From contig CAJLLK010000028.1 of NCBI GenBank assembly GCA_905207515.1, positions 1-10,901 of the forward strand: DNA of 10,901 nucleotides. Direction: 5' to 3'. The position numbers and the translations under genes are program-made. The stretch comes from an uncultured Christensenella sp. Lineage in GTDB: Bacteria > Bacillota > Clostridia > Christensenellales > UBA1242. The notes under the pieces are model-generated. The model saw nothing but the letters and a program-made list of their open reading frames with translations. It was not told the DNA's origin and did no database searches. Of the stretch, positions 5,801 to 10,901 are shown one piece after another (within the stretch, counting starts at the first letter, position 1; every line of letters starts with the position of its first letter).

Positions 5801-7681
5801 CCAGTGAGCAGGGCGATAGGTCTGTTCAATTTCGTCTTGTGATTGGCTGACAACTTCACTTTCCAAATCAGCTTGTTCTGTCGCTTCATAATCCACTGAC
5901 GGCATGGTTGCTTCTTCGGTCACAGCTTCTGTTTCGGTCAAAGTGGTCATGTTGTTTGTGTCGAGCGCTCTTTTGCCGCGTTGAAGCTCAGCTTTAAAAT
6001 CTTTGTCGCTCTTGCTTTCTGTGACTTCAGTCTGTTGGTTTGTTGCGTCAACAAAGGCATTTTGCGTTTCAGGATTTTCAGCCGTGTATTCAAAAGAAGA
6101 ACTTGTGGTGTCAGTTTTGACGTCTTCGGTTTTGACATCTTCATTCACCAAATAATTTTCGGTGTAAAATGGTGTGCCAGTCTTTTTTGTCTGTTCATTT
6201 TTGATTTTTTCTGCGGTTGCTGCAGCGGATTTCAAAGCTTTTTCTGCTTCTTTCTGAGCGGTTTGTTGCTCTTTTTGAGCTTGAATTTGGTTTTGTTCGA
6301 TTGATTTTTCAATCTTTTCTTTTCTGACGCCAAAAGCTCGCTCAGTTTGATTTCTCTTTGTCTGAGCATCTCTTTCAATGTCGGCACGTCTTGCTTCAAA
6401 ATCGGCTTGTGTCATGCCATTTTTTTCAATTTCAGCCCTTTTTGCTTCAAAATCAGCTTGAACTGCTTCTCTTTGTTCAGCAAAAGACTTCTCAACAGAT
6501 TCAAATTCAGTTTGCGCGTCGGTCTTTTTCTGTTCGGCTTCGTCTTGAATTTTTTGTCTGTCGTCAGCAATCAAATTTTCAATGTTTTCGGTTTGAGCTT
6601 TGGCGTTTGCTTCAATTTCGCCCATTTTTTCGTTGAACTTTGCAAGCGTCATGCCGTCTTTTTCAATTTCCGCTTTTTTGGCTTGAAACTCAGCTTCGGC
6701 GTCGTTTTTTTGTTTGGCAAAGTCTTTCAACGCGTCTTCATAGGATTGATTTGCTTTTTCAATTTCTTCTTCGGCGTCTTTTTCGGCTTTTTCAATTGCA
6801 GCTTTCTTTGCTTCTTCGTCAGGTTCGGCTTCAGCATTTTCAAGCGCTTCTTTCTTTGCCTGTTCAATTTCAGCAAGGCGGTTGTCTTTTGCTTCTTGGG
6901 CGATTTTGCGAGCTTCTTCAAGCGCTTTTTCAATTTCTTCAAACTTGTCGTCTCTTGCTTTCACGTTGTCATTGAGTGCCTTTGTTGTTTCGGCATATTT
7001 TTCTCGCGTTTCATCCAGCAAGCGATTTTTTTCAGCTTCAATTTCAGAAAGTTTGTCTGCTTTCAAACTTTCAATTTTTGTTTCAACTTCAGCTTCGGCA
7101 TCTTGAACTTTTTTGTCTCTTTCTTCTTGAGCGGCTTTGATTGCTTCAGCGGAAGTTTTTTCAATTTCGGCAAGTTTGTCGTCTCTTTCTTTTTCGGCAG
7201 CAGAAAGGCTGGCGATTGTCTCGTCGAGTTGGTTTTGAGCGTCTTGAAGCAAGCGATTTTTCTCTTCATCAATTTCAGCAAGGCTGTCATTTCGCTCTTT
7301 TTCGGCTTGTTCGAGTTCGTCTTTCTGGTCTTTTGCGGCGTCTTGAGTGTTGGCGGAATTTTCCACCATTTCTCTTGCCTTTTGAAGTTGCTCCAAAATT
7401 GAGTTCATCTGATAATTTTGTGAGCTTCCATTTTCAAAACTTGTGGTGGAACTTTCTGTTGTGCCAAAGTTTGCACTTGCATCATTTTCTGTGGCGGTGC
7501 CAGTGGAAGTGGAAGCATTTATCAGCCCTTCTTTAGCTTCGTTGAGTTGTGCAAGCAAGTCCAAAGTGGTTTGGTTTGCGTCGTTAGAATAATCAACTGA
7601 AAATTCAGTTGAGCTTGTGTTTTCATTTTGCAGGGAATTATCTTTGTTTTCGACATTTTTATCTTTATTTTCTTCAGCCAT
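2870..7681 (-). CDS. Giant coiled-coil and disordered protein with a membrane hairpin, function unknown (1603 aa)
   Basis: I do not recognise this protein. Residues 1-115 are N/S/T/E-rich and probably unstructured. Residues 116-500 are a long E/K/A/D coiled coil with 77-79-residue internal repeats. Residues 500-1125 are acidic, Pro/Gln/Thr-rich and probably disordered, with islands of aromatic motifs: DYGKEEFFQ (699-707), DFGREEFYQ (940-948), a denser module at 851-882 with Y, F and W, and GFVY at 851 and 1076. Residues 1127-1180 are strongly basic. Two hydrophobic helices at about 1182-1200 and 1203-1217 form a probable membrane hairpin, with both ends cytoplasmic by the positive-inside rule. 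A second coiled coil covers about 1230-1455, then an acidic tail ending in a basic stretch (KSKKSPKSRPEGRNR). There is no signal peptide and no cysteine. Start ATG 7679-7681 has AAAGGGGG five bases upstream and a strong promoter. It heads the ychF-mrnC-rlmB-sigH operon. A scaffold or cytoskeleton-like role is inferred from architecture only. Confidence 0.9.
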   Translation of the reverse strand: MAEENKDKNVENKDNSLQNENTSSTEFSVDYSNDANQTTLDLLAQLNEAKEGLINASTSTGTATENDASANFGTTESSTTSFENGSSQNYQMNSILEQLQKAREMVENSANTQDAAKDQKDELEQAEKERNDSLAEIDEEKNRLLQDAQNQLDETIASLSAAEKERDDKLAEIEKTSAEAIKAAQEERDKKVQDAEAEVETKIESLKADKLSEIEAEKNRLLDETREKYAETTKALNDNVKARDDKFEEIEKALEEARKIAQEAKDNRLAEIEQAKKEALENAEAEPDEEAKKAAIEKAEKDAEEEIEKANQSYEDALKDFAKQKNDAEAEFQAKKAEIEKDGMTLAKFNEKMGEIEANAKAQTENIENLIADDRQKIQDEAEQKKTDAQTEFESVEKSFAEQREAVQADFEAKRAEIEKNGMTQADFEARRADIERDAQTKRNQTERAFGVRKEKIEKSIEQNQIQAQKEQQTAQKEAEKALKSAAATAEKIKNEQTKKTGTPFYTENYLVNEDVKTEDVKTDTTSSSFEYTAENPETQNAFVDATNQQTEVTESKSDKDFKAELQRGKRALDTNNMTTLTETEAVTEEATMPSVDYEATEQADLESEVVSQSQDEIEQTYRPAHWNSRPSDLSKESAFAEEKSVEKEKVEEPVVEQGPEKVEPEQTMVVPEQTDVVENETALTTQPTAEETYSQDPDYGKEEFFQTPTDIEPRQDKRPRAPEFHEVFEAEPTVDVSTLSPTAQKSIDEVRRKAEEARRAIIDMPYTKEAQAENEALAKAKETEATASQIEPSSAKEVMPKTAQKANESQKQIEDDGWEFHQGTPPARNVTEPAPIEVEISENKQEEDKGFVYKRMYKDKTGKYVFREKPEPGDIWAGAIFDEIDRNIENREKEEQKVEETKKSEPKIEKTEPTSVIVSEPEEQHEETAIIPEAPQQSDFGREEFYQNYQQPQQEPIEAEAIDDDVSDLGNMQEVEPEMEAVPLETETPDYDVEAVPVEPEYDVKAVPISEAELAGHENEIQDAVVAPQAEPERVATPQAKPEQTERIISTPSAQQPASELKQTKPQKLSLDPSGFVYVPPVTTQSEQPSDQDAQPQTTAQNVSTQSAPPPASSDNSDRQSDISNRAKIDRQVERYRDKLARQGAPKKTLKSVLSKPLKFANGKFKKFAAKEEKKHGLRNAFIVLAGLSVMISVFLPFVQTLAIVFAALAIVTDIAPWKLSSIDTLKDEDRYNAEIKKKMENIKALQKERENMNILKNAKNLPPKTQHLNNLIGEFKDLENEKQLIEKDDSLSPEQKRKKIEKLTARQKTLMEKTIVENNKRLADAENQFSKEANILKEKQNAQRQSIENNNKKLLETEVFATPEDKQKMTYLLQRELSGNLTAEETEELSALRKKYGNFGKLVGPISNYFSTVKSTEETIKERNETLAQIRAEIEENEKALADVEQTIARNKAPAFEDYSIDDNDSLVARETSSAPNEEESEEKQQIEEQEKSQPEIEITVDDTPLSFEKPSAEVEKEEKSEKETETKSETSKAVKEKPEEEQKPDKNGMVNYSLPPKTQSVPMDDLSVSTKDLDQYSQNDYAPISKSKKSPKSRPEGRNR
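4652..4741 (-). repeat. Acidic AVP repeats in the linker of the large protein
   Basis: Residues 981-1010 hold three imperfect tandem units, EAVPLETETPDYDV, EAVPVEPEYDV and KAVPISEAEL, in the acidic proline-rich linker upstream of the membrane hairpin. This looks like local tandem duplication of an extended, unstructured spacer. Confidence 0.65.
6350..6721 (-). repeat. Second repeat pair, period 79 residues, with GMT motif
   Basis: Residues 321-365 and 400-444 are related: EFQAKKAEIEKDGMT (331-345) matches DFEAKRAEIEKNGMT (410-424) at 11 of 15 positions, and each is preceded by a phenylalanine 11 residues earlier. The G-M-T break in an otherwise helical stretch may be a hinge in the coiled coil. 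Confidence 0.7.
6821..7282 (-). repeat. Two tandem 77-residue coiled-coil repeats in the large protein
   Basis: Residues 134-210 and 211-287 align without gaps; about half of the first 56 positions are identical, including EKNRLL, RDDK and EIEK. Inside each unit a shorter motif of the form D-x-L-A-E-I-E recurs (near 134, 170, 211, 247 and 269), giving alternating 36 and 41 residue steps. Seventy-seven is eleven heptads, so the repeat keeps coiled-coil phase. Confidence 0.75.
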
Positions 7682-7705
7682 GGAAACCCCCTTTAAGTTT
7701 ATTAA

Positions 7706-7734
7706 ATTCTAACATACAAAGCGCCTTTTGTCAA
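7706..7734 (-). promoter_or_regulatory. SigA-type promoter of the large-gene/ychF/mrnC/rlmB/sigH operon
   Basis: On the minus strand TTGACA (7729-7734) is separated by exactly 17 nt from TAGAAT (7706-7711), which is preceded by TG one base upstream (extended -10). Transcription would start near 7699, giving an 18-nt leader before the ATG at 7681. This is the best promoter in the window and the only convincing one for the five-gene operon. Confidence 0.85.
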
Positions 7735-7763
7735 TTCTTTTCTAAAAAGAAACTAATTTGTTT

Positions 7764-7803
7764 ATTTATATATAAATTTGCCGACAGATTTTTTTGAGGT
7801 CGG
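7764..7803. other. Palindrome and CCGAC/GTCGG inverted repeat between the divergent promoters
   Basis: Bases 7764-7777 (ATTTATATATAAAT) are a perfect 14-bp palindrome. Next to it CCGAC (7781-7785) and GTCGG (7799-7803) form an exact 5-bp inverted repeat with a 13-nt spacer. Both sit between the leftward operon promoter and the secA promoter, where an operator could act on either gene. No known regulator site is recognised and the AT-rich palindrome may be chance. Confidence 0.3.
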
Positions 7804-7804
7804 A

Positions 7805-7813
7805 ATTATAGCA
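7805..7813 (-). promoter_or_regulatory. Possible second, extended -10 promoter for the leftward operon
   Basis: Minus-strand TGCTATAAT is a perfect extended -10 element, but the position 17 nt upstream is all A, so there is no -35 box. If used, it would give a leader of about 115-120 nt that runs through the primary promoter. It mirrors the -10 of secA. Confidence 0.3.
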
Positions 7814-7821
7814 AGAAAAAC

Positions 7822-7850
7822 TTGTTTTTTTTTATTATTTTTGCTATTAT
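7822..7850 (+). promoter_or_regulatory. secA promoter
   Basis: TTGTTT (7822-7827), a 17-nt spacer and TATTAT (7845-7850), with TG one base before the -10 (TGCTATTAT). The predicted start is near 7857, leaving a leader of about 26 nt, with GGGGTGG (7871-7877) as a Shine-Dalgarno site five bases before the ATG. A poly-T run fills the spacer. No secM-like leader peptide or other control element is visible. Confidence 0.65.
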
Positions 7851-7882
7851 TGAGATAATTATTGCAAAATGGGGTGGATTTT

Positions 7883-10576
7883 ATGGGACTTTTTGGAAAC
7901 GAAAACAAATCAAAAGTGAAAAAACTTAAAAAAATTGCTGACAAGGTGGTGGCGTTGGAAGACAAATATAAAGCTTTTTCTGACGAGCAACTTCGCGATT
8001 GCACCGAAGAATTTAAAAAGCGCTATCAGGCGGGCGAAAGCTTGAACGACCTTCTTCCAGAAGCTTATGCGGTGGTCAGAGAAGCATCTGACAGAGTTTT
8101 GAAAATGCGCCATTTTTATGTTCAGATTTTGGGCGGAATTGCACTCCATCAAGGGCGTATTGCTGAAATGGCAACCGGTGAAGGAAAAACTTTGGTGGCA
8201 ACGCTGCCTGCTTATCTCAATGCGCTGACAGGTTTGGGCGTGCATGTGGTCACTGTCAACGAATATTTGGCAAAGCGTGACGCTGAGTGGATGGGAAAAG
8301 TCTACAAATTTTTGGGCTTGACGGTTGGCGTGGTCGTTTCGGGAATGGACGAAAAATCAAAACGTGCGGCTTACAACAGTGACATAACTTACTGTACAAA
8401 CAACGAAGTCGGGTTTGATTATCTTCGAGACAACATGGCACATGTTAAAGAACAACGCGTTCAGCGTGGCCATAACTTTGCCATTGTAGACGAAGTGGAT
8501 TCCATTTTGATTGACGAAGCCAGAACACCACTCATCATTTCTGGTCGCGGCATGAAATCGAGCGACAACTATGTCAAAGCGCAGCGTTTTGCAAAGACGT
8601 TAAAGCCTGAAGATTATGAAAAAGATGAGAAAACAAAAGCCATAAATTTGACTGACAGCGGCGTGACCAAAGCGGAAAGATTTTATGGAACTTCCAATCT
8701 TTCAGATATTGACAATTTGGAGCTAAACCATTATATCAACAACGCACTTAAAGCAAATTTTGTTATGTTTAGAGACGAAAACTACATCGTCAAAGACGGC
8801 GAAGTTGTCATTGTTGACGAATTTACCGGGCGTCTGATGCCGGGCAGAAGATATAGCGACGGGCTTCATCAGGCAATTGAAGCCAAAGAAGGTGTGCAAA
8901 TCAAAGACGAAAACAAAACTTTGGCGACGATCACTTTCCAAAATTATTTCAGAATTTACAAAAAACTTTCCGGCATGACAGGAACTGCCAAAACGGAAGA
9001 AGCAGAATTTCAGTCGATTTACAAACTTGATGTTGTGACAATTCCGCCAAACAGACCAAACATAAGAATTGACGAGCCAGATATCATTTTTACGACCGAA
9101 AACGGAAAAATTAAGGCGATTGTTGAAGAAATCAAACGCCGTCACGAACTTGGTCAGCCTATTCTTATCGGCACAATCACAATTGAAAAGAGTGAAGTTC
9201 TGTCAAAGGCGCTCAAAGAAAACAAAATCAAACACACCGTTTTGAACGCAAAAAATCACGAACAAGAAAGCCAAATTGTTGCACAAGCGGGCAGAAAAGG
9301 CGCAGTGACGATTGCCACAAACATGGCAGGTCGTGGAACAGACATTTTGCTGGGCGGAAATCCAGAATTTATGGCAAAAAAGAAAATGCAAGACGAGAAT
9401 TTTTCTGAAGAACAAATTTCTTATGCCACCGCTTTCAACACTATTGACGACGACGAGATGAACAAAGCTCGAGCCAGATACAACGAGCTTTACAACGATT
9501 TTAAAAAGACGACGGACGCAGAAAAAGAAGAAGTTAAAGCTGTCGGTGGACTTCACATCATTGGCACCGAACGCCACGAATCAAGGCGTATTGACAATCA
9601 GCTCAGAGGTCGTGCTTCTCGTCAGGGCGACCCAGGTTCCAGCGTGTTTTTCTTGTCGCTTGAAGATGATTTAATTCGTCGTTTTGGCGGAGATAGACTG
9701 AAAAAAATTGCGATGTTTTTCAAGCTTGAAGAAGACACTCCAATTCAACTTAAAATTTTGTCTCGCCAAATCGAAAGTGCGCAGAAAAAAATCGAAATGC
9801 AAAACTTTGCCGCAAGAAAAACTGTGCTTCAGTTTGACGATGTTATGAACGCTCAAAGAGAAGTGATTTACAGCGAAAGAAACAAGGTTTTGGACGGTCT
9901 TGACGTTCATGACCAAATCATGAAGATGTTTCCAGGGGTCATTTCAAAAGTCTGCGACAAGTGTGTGGATGAAGACAAGCCTTATTTCGAATGGGATTTT
10001 GAAAAAATCAACACCGAACTTGAACGTGGCTTGCTTGAAAAAGGAAAAAATTTGGTCACCGAAGAATTTTGTGAAGGTTTTGACCGTGAAGACTTGGAAG
10101 CCGCTGTTTTGAAGCTTGTTGAAAAGCGCTACAACGAAAGAATGGTGGAAGCAGGAAAGTTTGGCATCAATTTTGAGTTTATTGAACGCTTCGTGCTTTT
10201 GAGAGTGGTTGATTCAAACTGGATGAACCATATTGATGATATGCAAACAATGAAAAACGAAATTGTTGCCCGTGGTTTTGGAAATCAAGACCCTGTGCTG
10301 GCTTACAAAAAAGAAGCTTACGAAATGTTTGACGACATGATTGAAAAAATCAGAGAAACCACTTGCATTGTGCTTTTAAACACAAGTGTTGAAGTCAAGA
10401 AAAAAGAACCTGAAAACAAACCGCAAACAACTGAAGCAAAGACCTATGACCCTATGAAAAAACCTGTGACAAACGAGAAACAGAAAACTGTTGTAAACAC
10501 CACAAAAAAGGTGGGCAGAAACGACCCTTGCCCTTGCGGAAGCGGAAAGAAATATAAGAATTGCTGCGGGAAGTGA
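7883..10576 (+). CDS. secA: Preprotein translocase ATPase SecA
   Basis: ATPase motor that pushes unfolded preproteins through SecYEG. The 897-aa product is full length (E. coli 901, B. subtilis 841). Nucleotide domain 1 carries Walker A ATGEGKT (97-103) and Walker B VDEVD (202-206) followed by SILIDEARTPLIIS. The preprotein cross-linking domain lies at about 225-370 and includes VDEFTGRLMPGRRYSDGLHQ (311-330). Nucleotide domain 2 has NMAGRGTDILLGGNPEF (480-496), a variable insert at about 497-552 that B. subtilis lacks, then GTERHESRRIDNQLRGRASR (561-580), where GRASR replaces the common GRSGR but keeps both arginines. The helical scaffold and wing domains follow to about 835. A charged linker leads to a zinc-binding SEC-C tail, CPCGSGKKYKNCC (883-895), which in other bacteria binds SecB or ribosomes. 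Start ATG 7883 was chosen over an upstream TTG at 7862 because GGGGTGG precedes it by five bases and it gives the usual MGLFG N-terminus. An extra CDKC lies at 691-694. Confidence 0.98.
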   Translation: MGLFGNENKSKVKKLKKIADKVVALEDKYKAFSDEQLRDCTEEFKKRYQAGESLNDLLPEAYAVVREASDRVLKMRHFYVQILGGIALHQGRIAEMATGEGKTLVATLPAYLNALTGLGVHVVTVNEYLAKRDAEWMGKVYKFLGLTVGVVVSGMDEKSKRAAYNSDITYCTNNEVGFDYLRDNMAHVKEQRVQRGHNFAIVDEVDSILIDEARTPLIISGRGMKSSDNYVKAQRFAKTLKPEDYEKDEKTKAINLTDSGVTKAERFYGTSNLSDIDNLELNHYINNALKANFVMFRDENYIVKDGEVVIVDEFTGRLMPGRRYSDGLHQAIEAKEGVQIKDENKTLATITFQNYFRIYKKLSGMTGTAKTEEAEFQSIYKLDVVTIPPNRPNIRIDEPDIIFTTENGKIKAIVEEIKRRHELGQPILIGTITIEKSEVLSKALKENKIKHTVLNAKNHEQESQIVAQAGRKGAVTIATNMAGRGTDILLGGNPEFMAKKKMQDENFSEEQISYATAFNTIDDDEMNKARARYNELYNDFKKTTDAEKEEVKAVGGLHIIGTERHESRRIDNQLRGRASRQGDPGSSVFFLSLEDDLIRRFGGDRLKKIAMFFKLEEDTPIQLKILSRQIESAQKKIEMQNFAARKTVLQFDDVMNAQREVIYSERNKVLDGLDVHDQIMKMFPGVISKVCDKCVDEDKPYFEWDFEKINTELERGLLEKGKNLVTEEFCEGFDREDLEAAVLKLVEKRYNERMVEAGKFGINFEFIERFVLLRVVDSNWMNHIDDMQTMKNEIVARGFGNQDPVLAYKKEAYEMFDDMIEKIRETTCIVLLNTSVEVKKKEPENKPQTTEAKTYDPMKKPVTNEKQKTVVNTTKKVGRNDPCPCGSGKKYKNCCGK

Positions 10577-10596
10577 AAAACTGCGTTGTTAGCTCA

Positions 10597-10617
10597 TTTT
10601 CGGGCTTTGCCCGAAAA
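10597..10617 (+). terminator. Perfect hairpin 20 nt after the secA stop, possible atypical terminator
   Basis: TTTTCGGGC, loop TTT, GCCCGAAAA: a 9-bp perfect stem with a GC core. Its position fits the end of the secA transcript. It is not a canonical intrinsic terminator, because the 3' side ends in A rather than a T-run; the nearest T-run (10636-10640) is about 18 nt further on. It could instead be a 3'-end stabilising hairpin or part of a repeat. Confidence 0.35.
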
Positions 10618-10636
10618 GTATCGCCTTGACGCTTGT

Positions 10637-10666
10637 TTTTCACTTTCGCGCCAGACGAAAATCGCA
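10637..10666. repeat. Direct repeat A, copy 1 (30 bp)
   Basis: Matches 10738-10767 at 27 of 30 positions, 101 bp apart. The shared core runs TTTTCACTTT, then GCGCC, then ACGAAAATCGCA. The match is too long for chance in a 325-bp stretch. Confidence 0.8.
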
Positions 10667-10673
10667 CTACGTT

Positions 10674-10687
10674 GGCGACTTTGCGCG
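10674..10687. repeat. Direct repeat B, copy 1 (14 bp)
   Basis: GGCGACTTTGCGCG; matches 10879-10892 (GGCGATTTTGCGCG) at 13 of 14 positions. It lies just right of repeat A copy 1. Confidence 0.5.
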
Positions 10688-10737
10688 GGCTCTATTGCTA
10701 AGCGGAAGCGTCGAAGATTTGAGTGGTTGCTTTTGGG

Positions 10738-10767
10738 TTTTCACTTTTGCGCCTAACGAAAATCGCA
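10738..10767. repeat. Direct repeat A, copy 2 (30 bp)
   Basis: Second copy of the repeat at 10637-10666; the three differences are at repeat positions 11, 17 and 18. Confidence 0.8.
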
Positions 10768-10780
10768 GAAATTAAAGGGC

Positions 10781-10807
10781 TCCCGAAAATGCTTGCCATT
10801 TTTGGGA
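10781..10807. repeat. Hairpin of 11 bp with one G-T pair
   Basis: TCCCGAAAATG, loop CTTGC, CATTTTTGGGA. It is followed by A-rich sequence on the plus strand, so it is not a plus-strand terminator. Its left arm shares CCCGAAAA with the hairpin at 10597-10617, and CCCGAAAATG is the inverse of CATTTTCGGG at 10595-10604, which ties the two hairpins to one repeat family. Confidence 0.55.
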
Positions 10808-10878
10808 AAAAGGAACAAACAAACGACAGATGAGCCTTTGCGAGCAGCAAAGCAAATGTTAAGTGCAGTTTGTGACGC

Positions 10879-10892
10879 GGCGATTTTGCGCG
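10879..10892. repeat. Direct repeat B, copy 2 (14 bp)
   Basis: GGCGATTTTGCGCG, the partner of 10674-10687. The repeat block may continue beyond the right edge of the window. Confidence 0.5.
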
Positions 10893-10901
10893 TGGACAGA
10901 G

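Larger units (their letters stand above)
10577..10901. other. Non-coding tail after secA, rich in short repeats
   Basis: No gene, tRNA or known RNA is recognised in these 325 bases. The stretch holds two hairpins and two pairs of short direct repeats (listed separately), and looks richer in CG dinucleotides than the flanking coding DNA. Several open frames are short and unconvincing; one, on the plus strand from 10757, is still open at the window edge. It may belong to a dispersed intergenic repeat family, which needs the rest of the genome to decide. Confidence 0.5.

Noticed and set aside
6347..7402. A 351-codon open frame on the plus strand, opposite the N-terminal coiled coil of the large gene
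   Set aside because: It is rich in Phe, Leu, Cys and Ser, the expected complement of GAA/AAA/GCA-rich coiled-coil codons. It has no domain and no convincing ribosome site, and overlaps a gene with a clear promoter and start.
2870..7681. SMC-like or chromosome-segregation ATPase identity for the large coiled-coil protein
   Set aside because: No Walker A, Walker B or ABC signature anywhere in the 1603 residues; the resemblance is only coiled-coil composition.
7706..7734. SigH-dependent promoter that would make the operon autoregulated
   Set aside because: GAAT is present in the -10, but no AGGA-type -35 at the spacing used by SigH; the distance from AGG to GAAT is too short. The TTGACA-N17-TAGAAT reading fits SigA far better.
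7812..7831. Intrinsic terminator CAAG-AAAAA-CTTG followed by a T-run
   Set aside because: Only four base pairs with an A-rich loop; too weak, and the T-run sits inside the secA promoter spacer, where no upstream plus-strand gene needs termination.
10670..10760. tRNA or other structured RNA gene
   Set aside because: No T-loop signature, no acceptor stem pairing and no CCA end; nothing matches a known RNA I can recognise.
10637..10767. CRISPR array
   Set aside because: Only two imperfect 30-bp copies 101 bp apart, no third copy, spacer far too long and no cas genes.
10757..10901. Start of a gene running off the right edge (plus-strand open frame, ends reading AAILRVDR)
   Set aside because: Open for only about 48 codons, with no ATG start near a ribosome site in that frame, inside repetitive sequence. 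Could be real, but the window does not support it.

Overview
The window looks like a chromosomal segment of a low-GC Bacillota (Firmicutes), probably an uncultured clostridia-like lineage. The evidence is the cluster Mini-RNase III, RlmB and SigH, the strong Shine-Dalgarno sites, a TTG start, and the families present. TGA is a normal stop (secA ends in TGA) and tryptophan is TGG, so this is not a mycoplasma-type code. I cannot name a genus.

Layout. Bases 5-7681 form one leftward operon of five genes with gaps of only 10-20 nt. In order of transcription they are a 1603-residue coiled-coil/disordered/membrane protein of unknown function, ychF, mrnC, rlmB and a sigH-type sigma factor. For mrnC, rlmB and the sigma factor, the Shine-Dalgarno site touches or overlaps the stop codon of the gene before it, which suggests translational coupling. 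A near-consensus SigA promoter (TTGACA, 17 nt, TAGAAT) lies just upstream of the large gene. Bases 7682-7882 are a divergent promoter region. Bases 7883-10576 carry secA on the plus strand, with its own promoter. Bases 10577-10901 hold no recognisable gene but have short direct repeats and two hairpins.

How the genes relate. mrnC-rlmB-sigH is a known Bacillota neighbourhood (in Bacillus subtilis cysS-mrnC-rlmB-rae1-sigH, followed by rpmG-secE-nusG). Here rae1 is absent and ychF plus the large gene lie upstream. mrnC and rlmB act on 23S rRNA and YchF is a ribosome-associated ATPase, so these three share a ribosome theme. The large protein and SecA are divergently transcribed and both are membrane-linked, but nothing in the sequence shows that they work together.

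The most unusual item is the large protein. It has no cysteine, an N-terminal coiled coil built from 77-79-residue repeats, a roughly 600-residue acidic proline-rich linker with repeated short aromatic motifs, a basic stretch leading into a two-helix membrane hairpin, a second coiled coil and a basic tail. This resembles a membrane-anchored scaffold or cytoskeleton-like protein. That role is an inference from architecture only.
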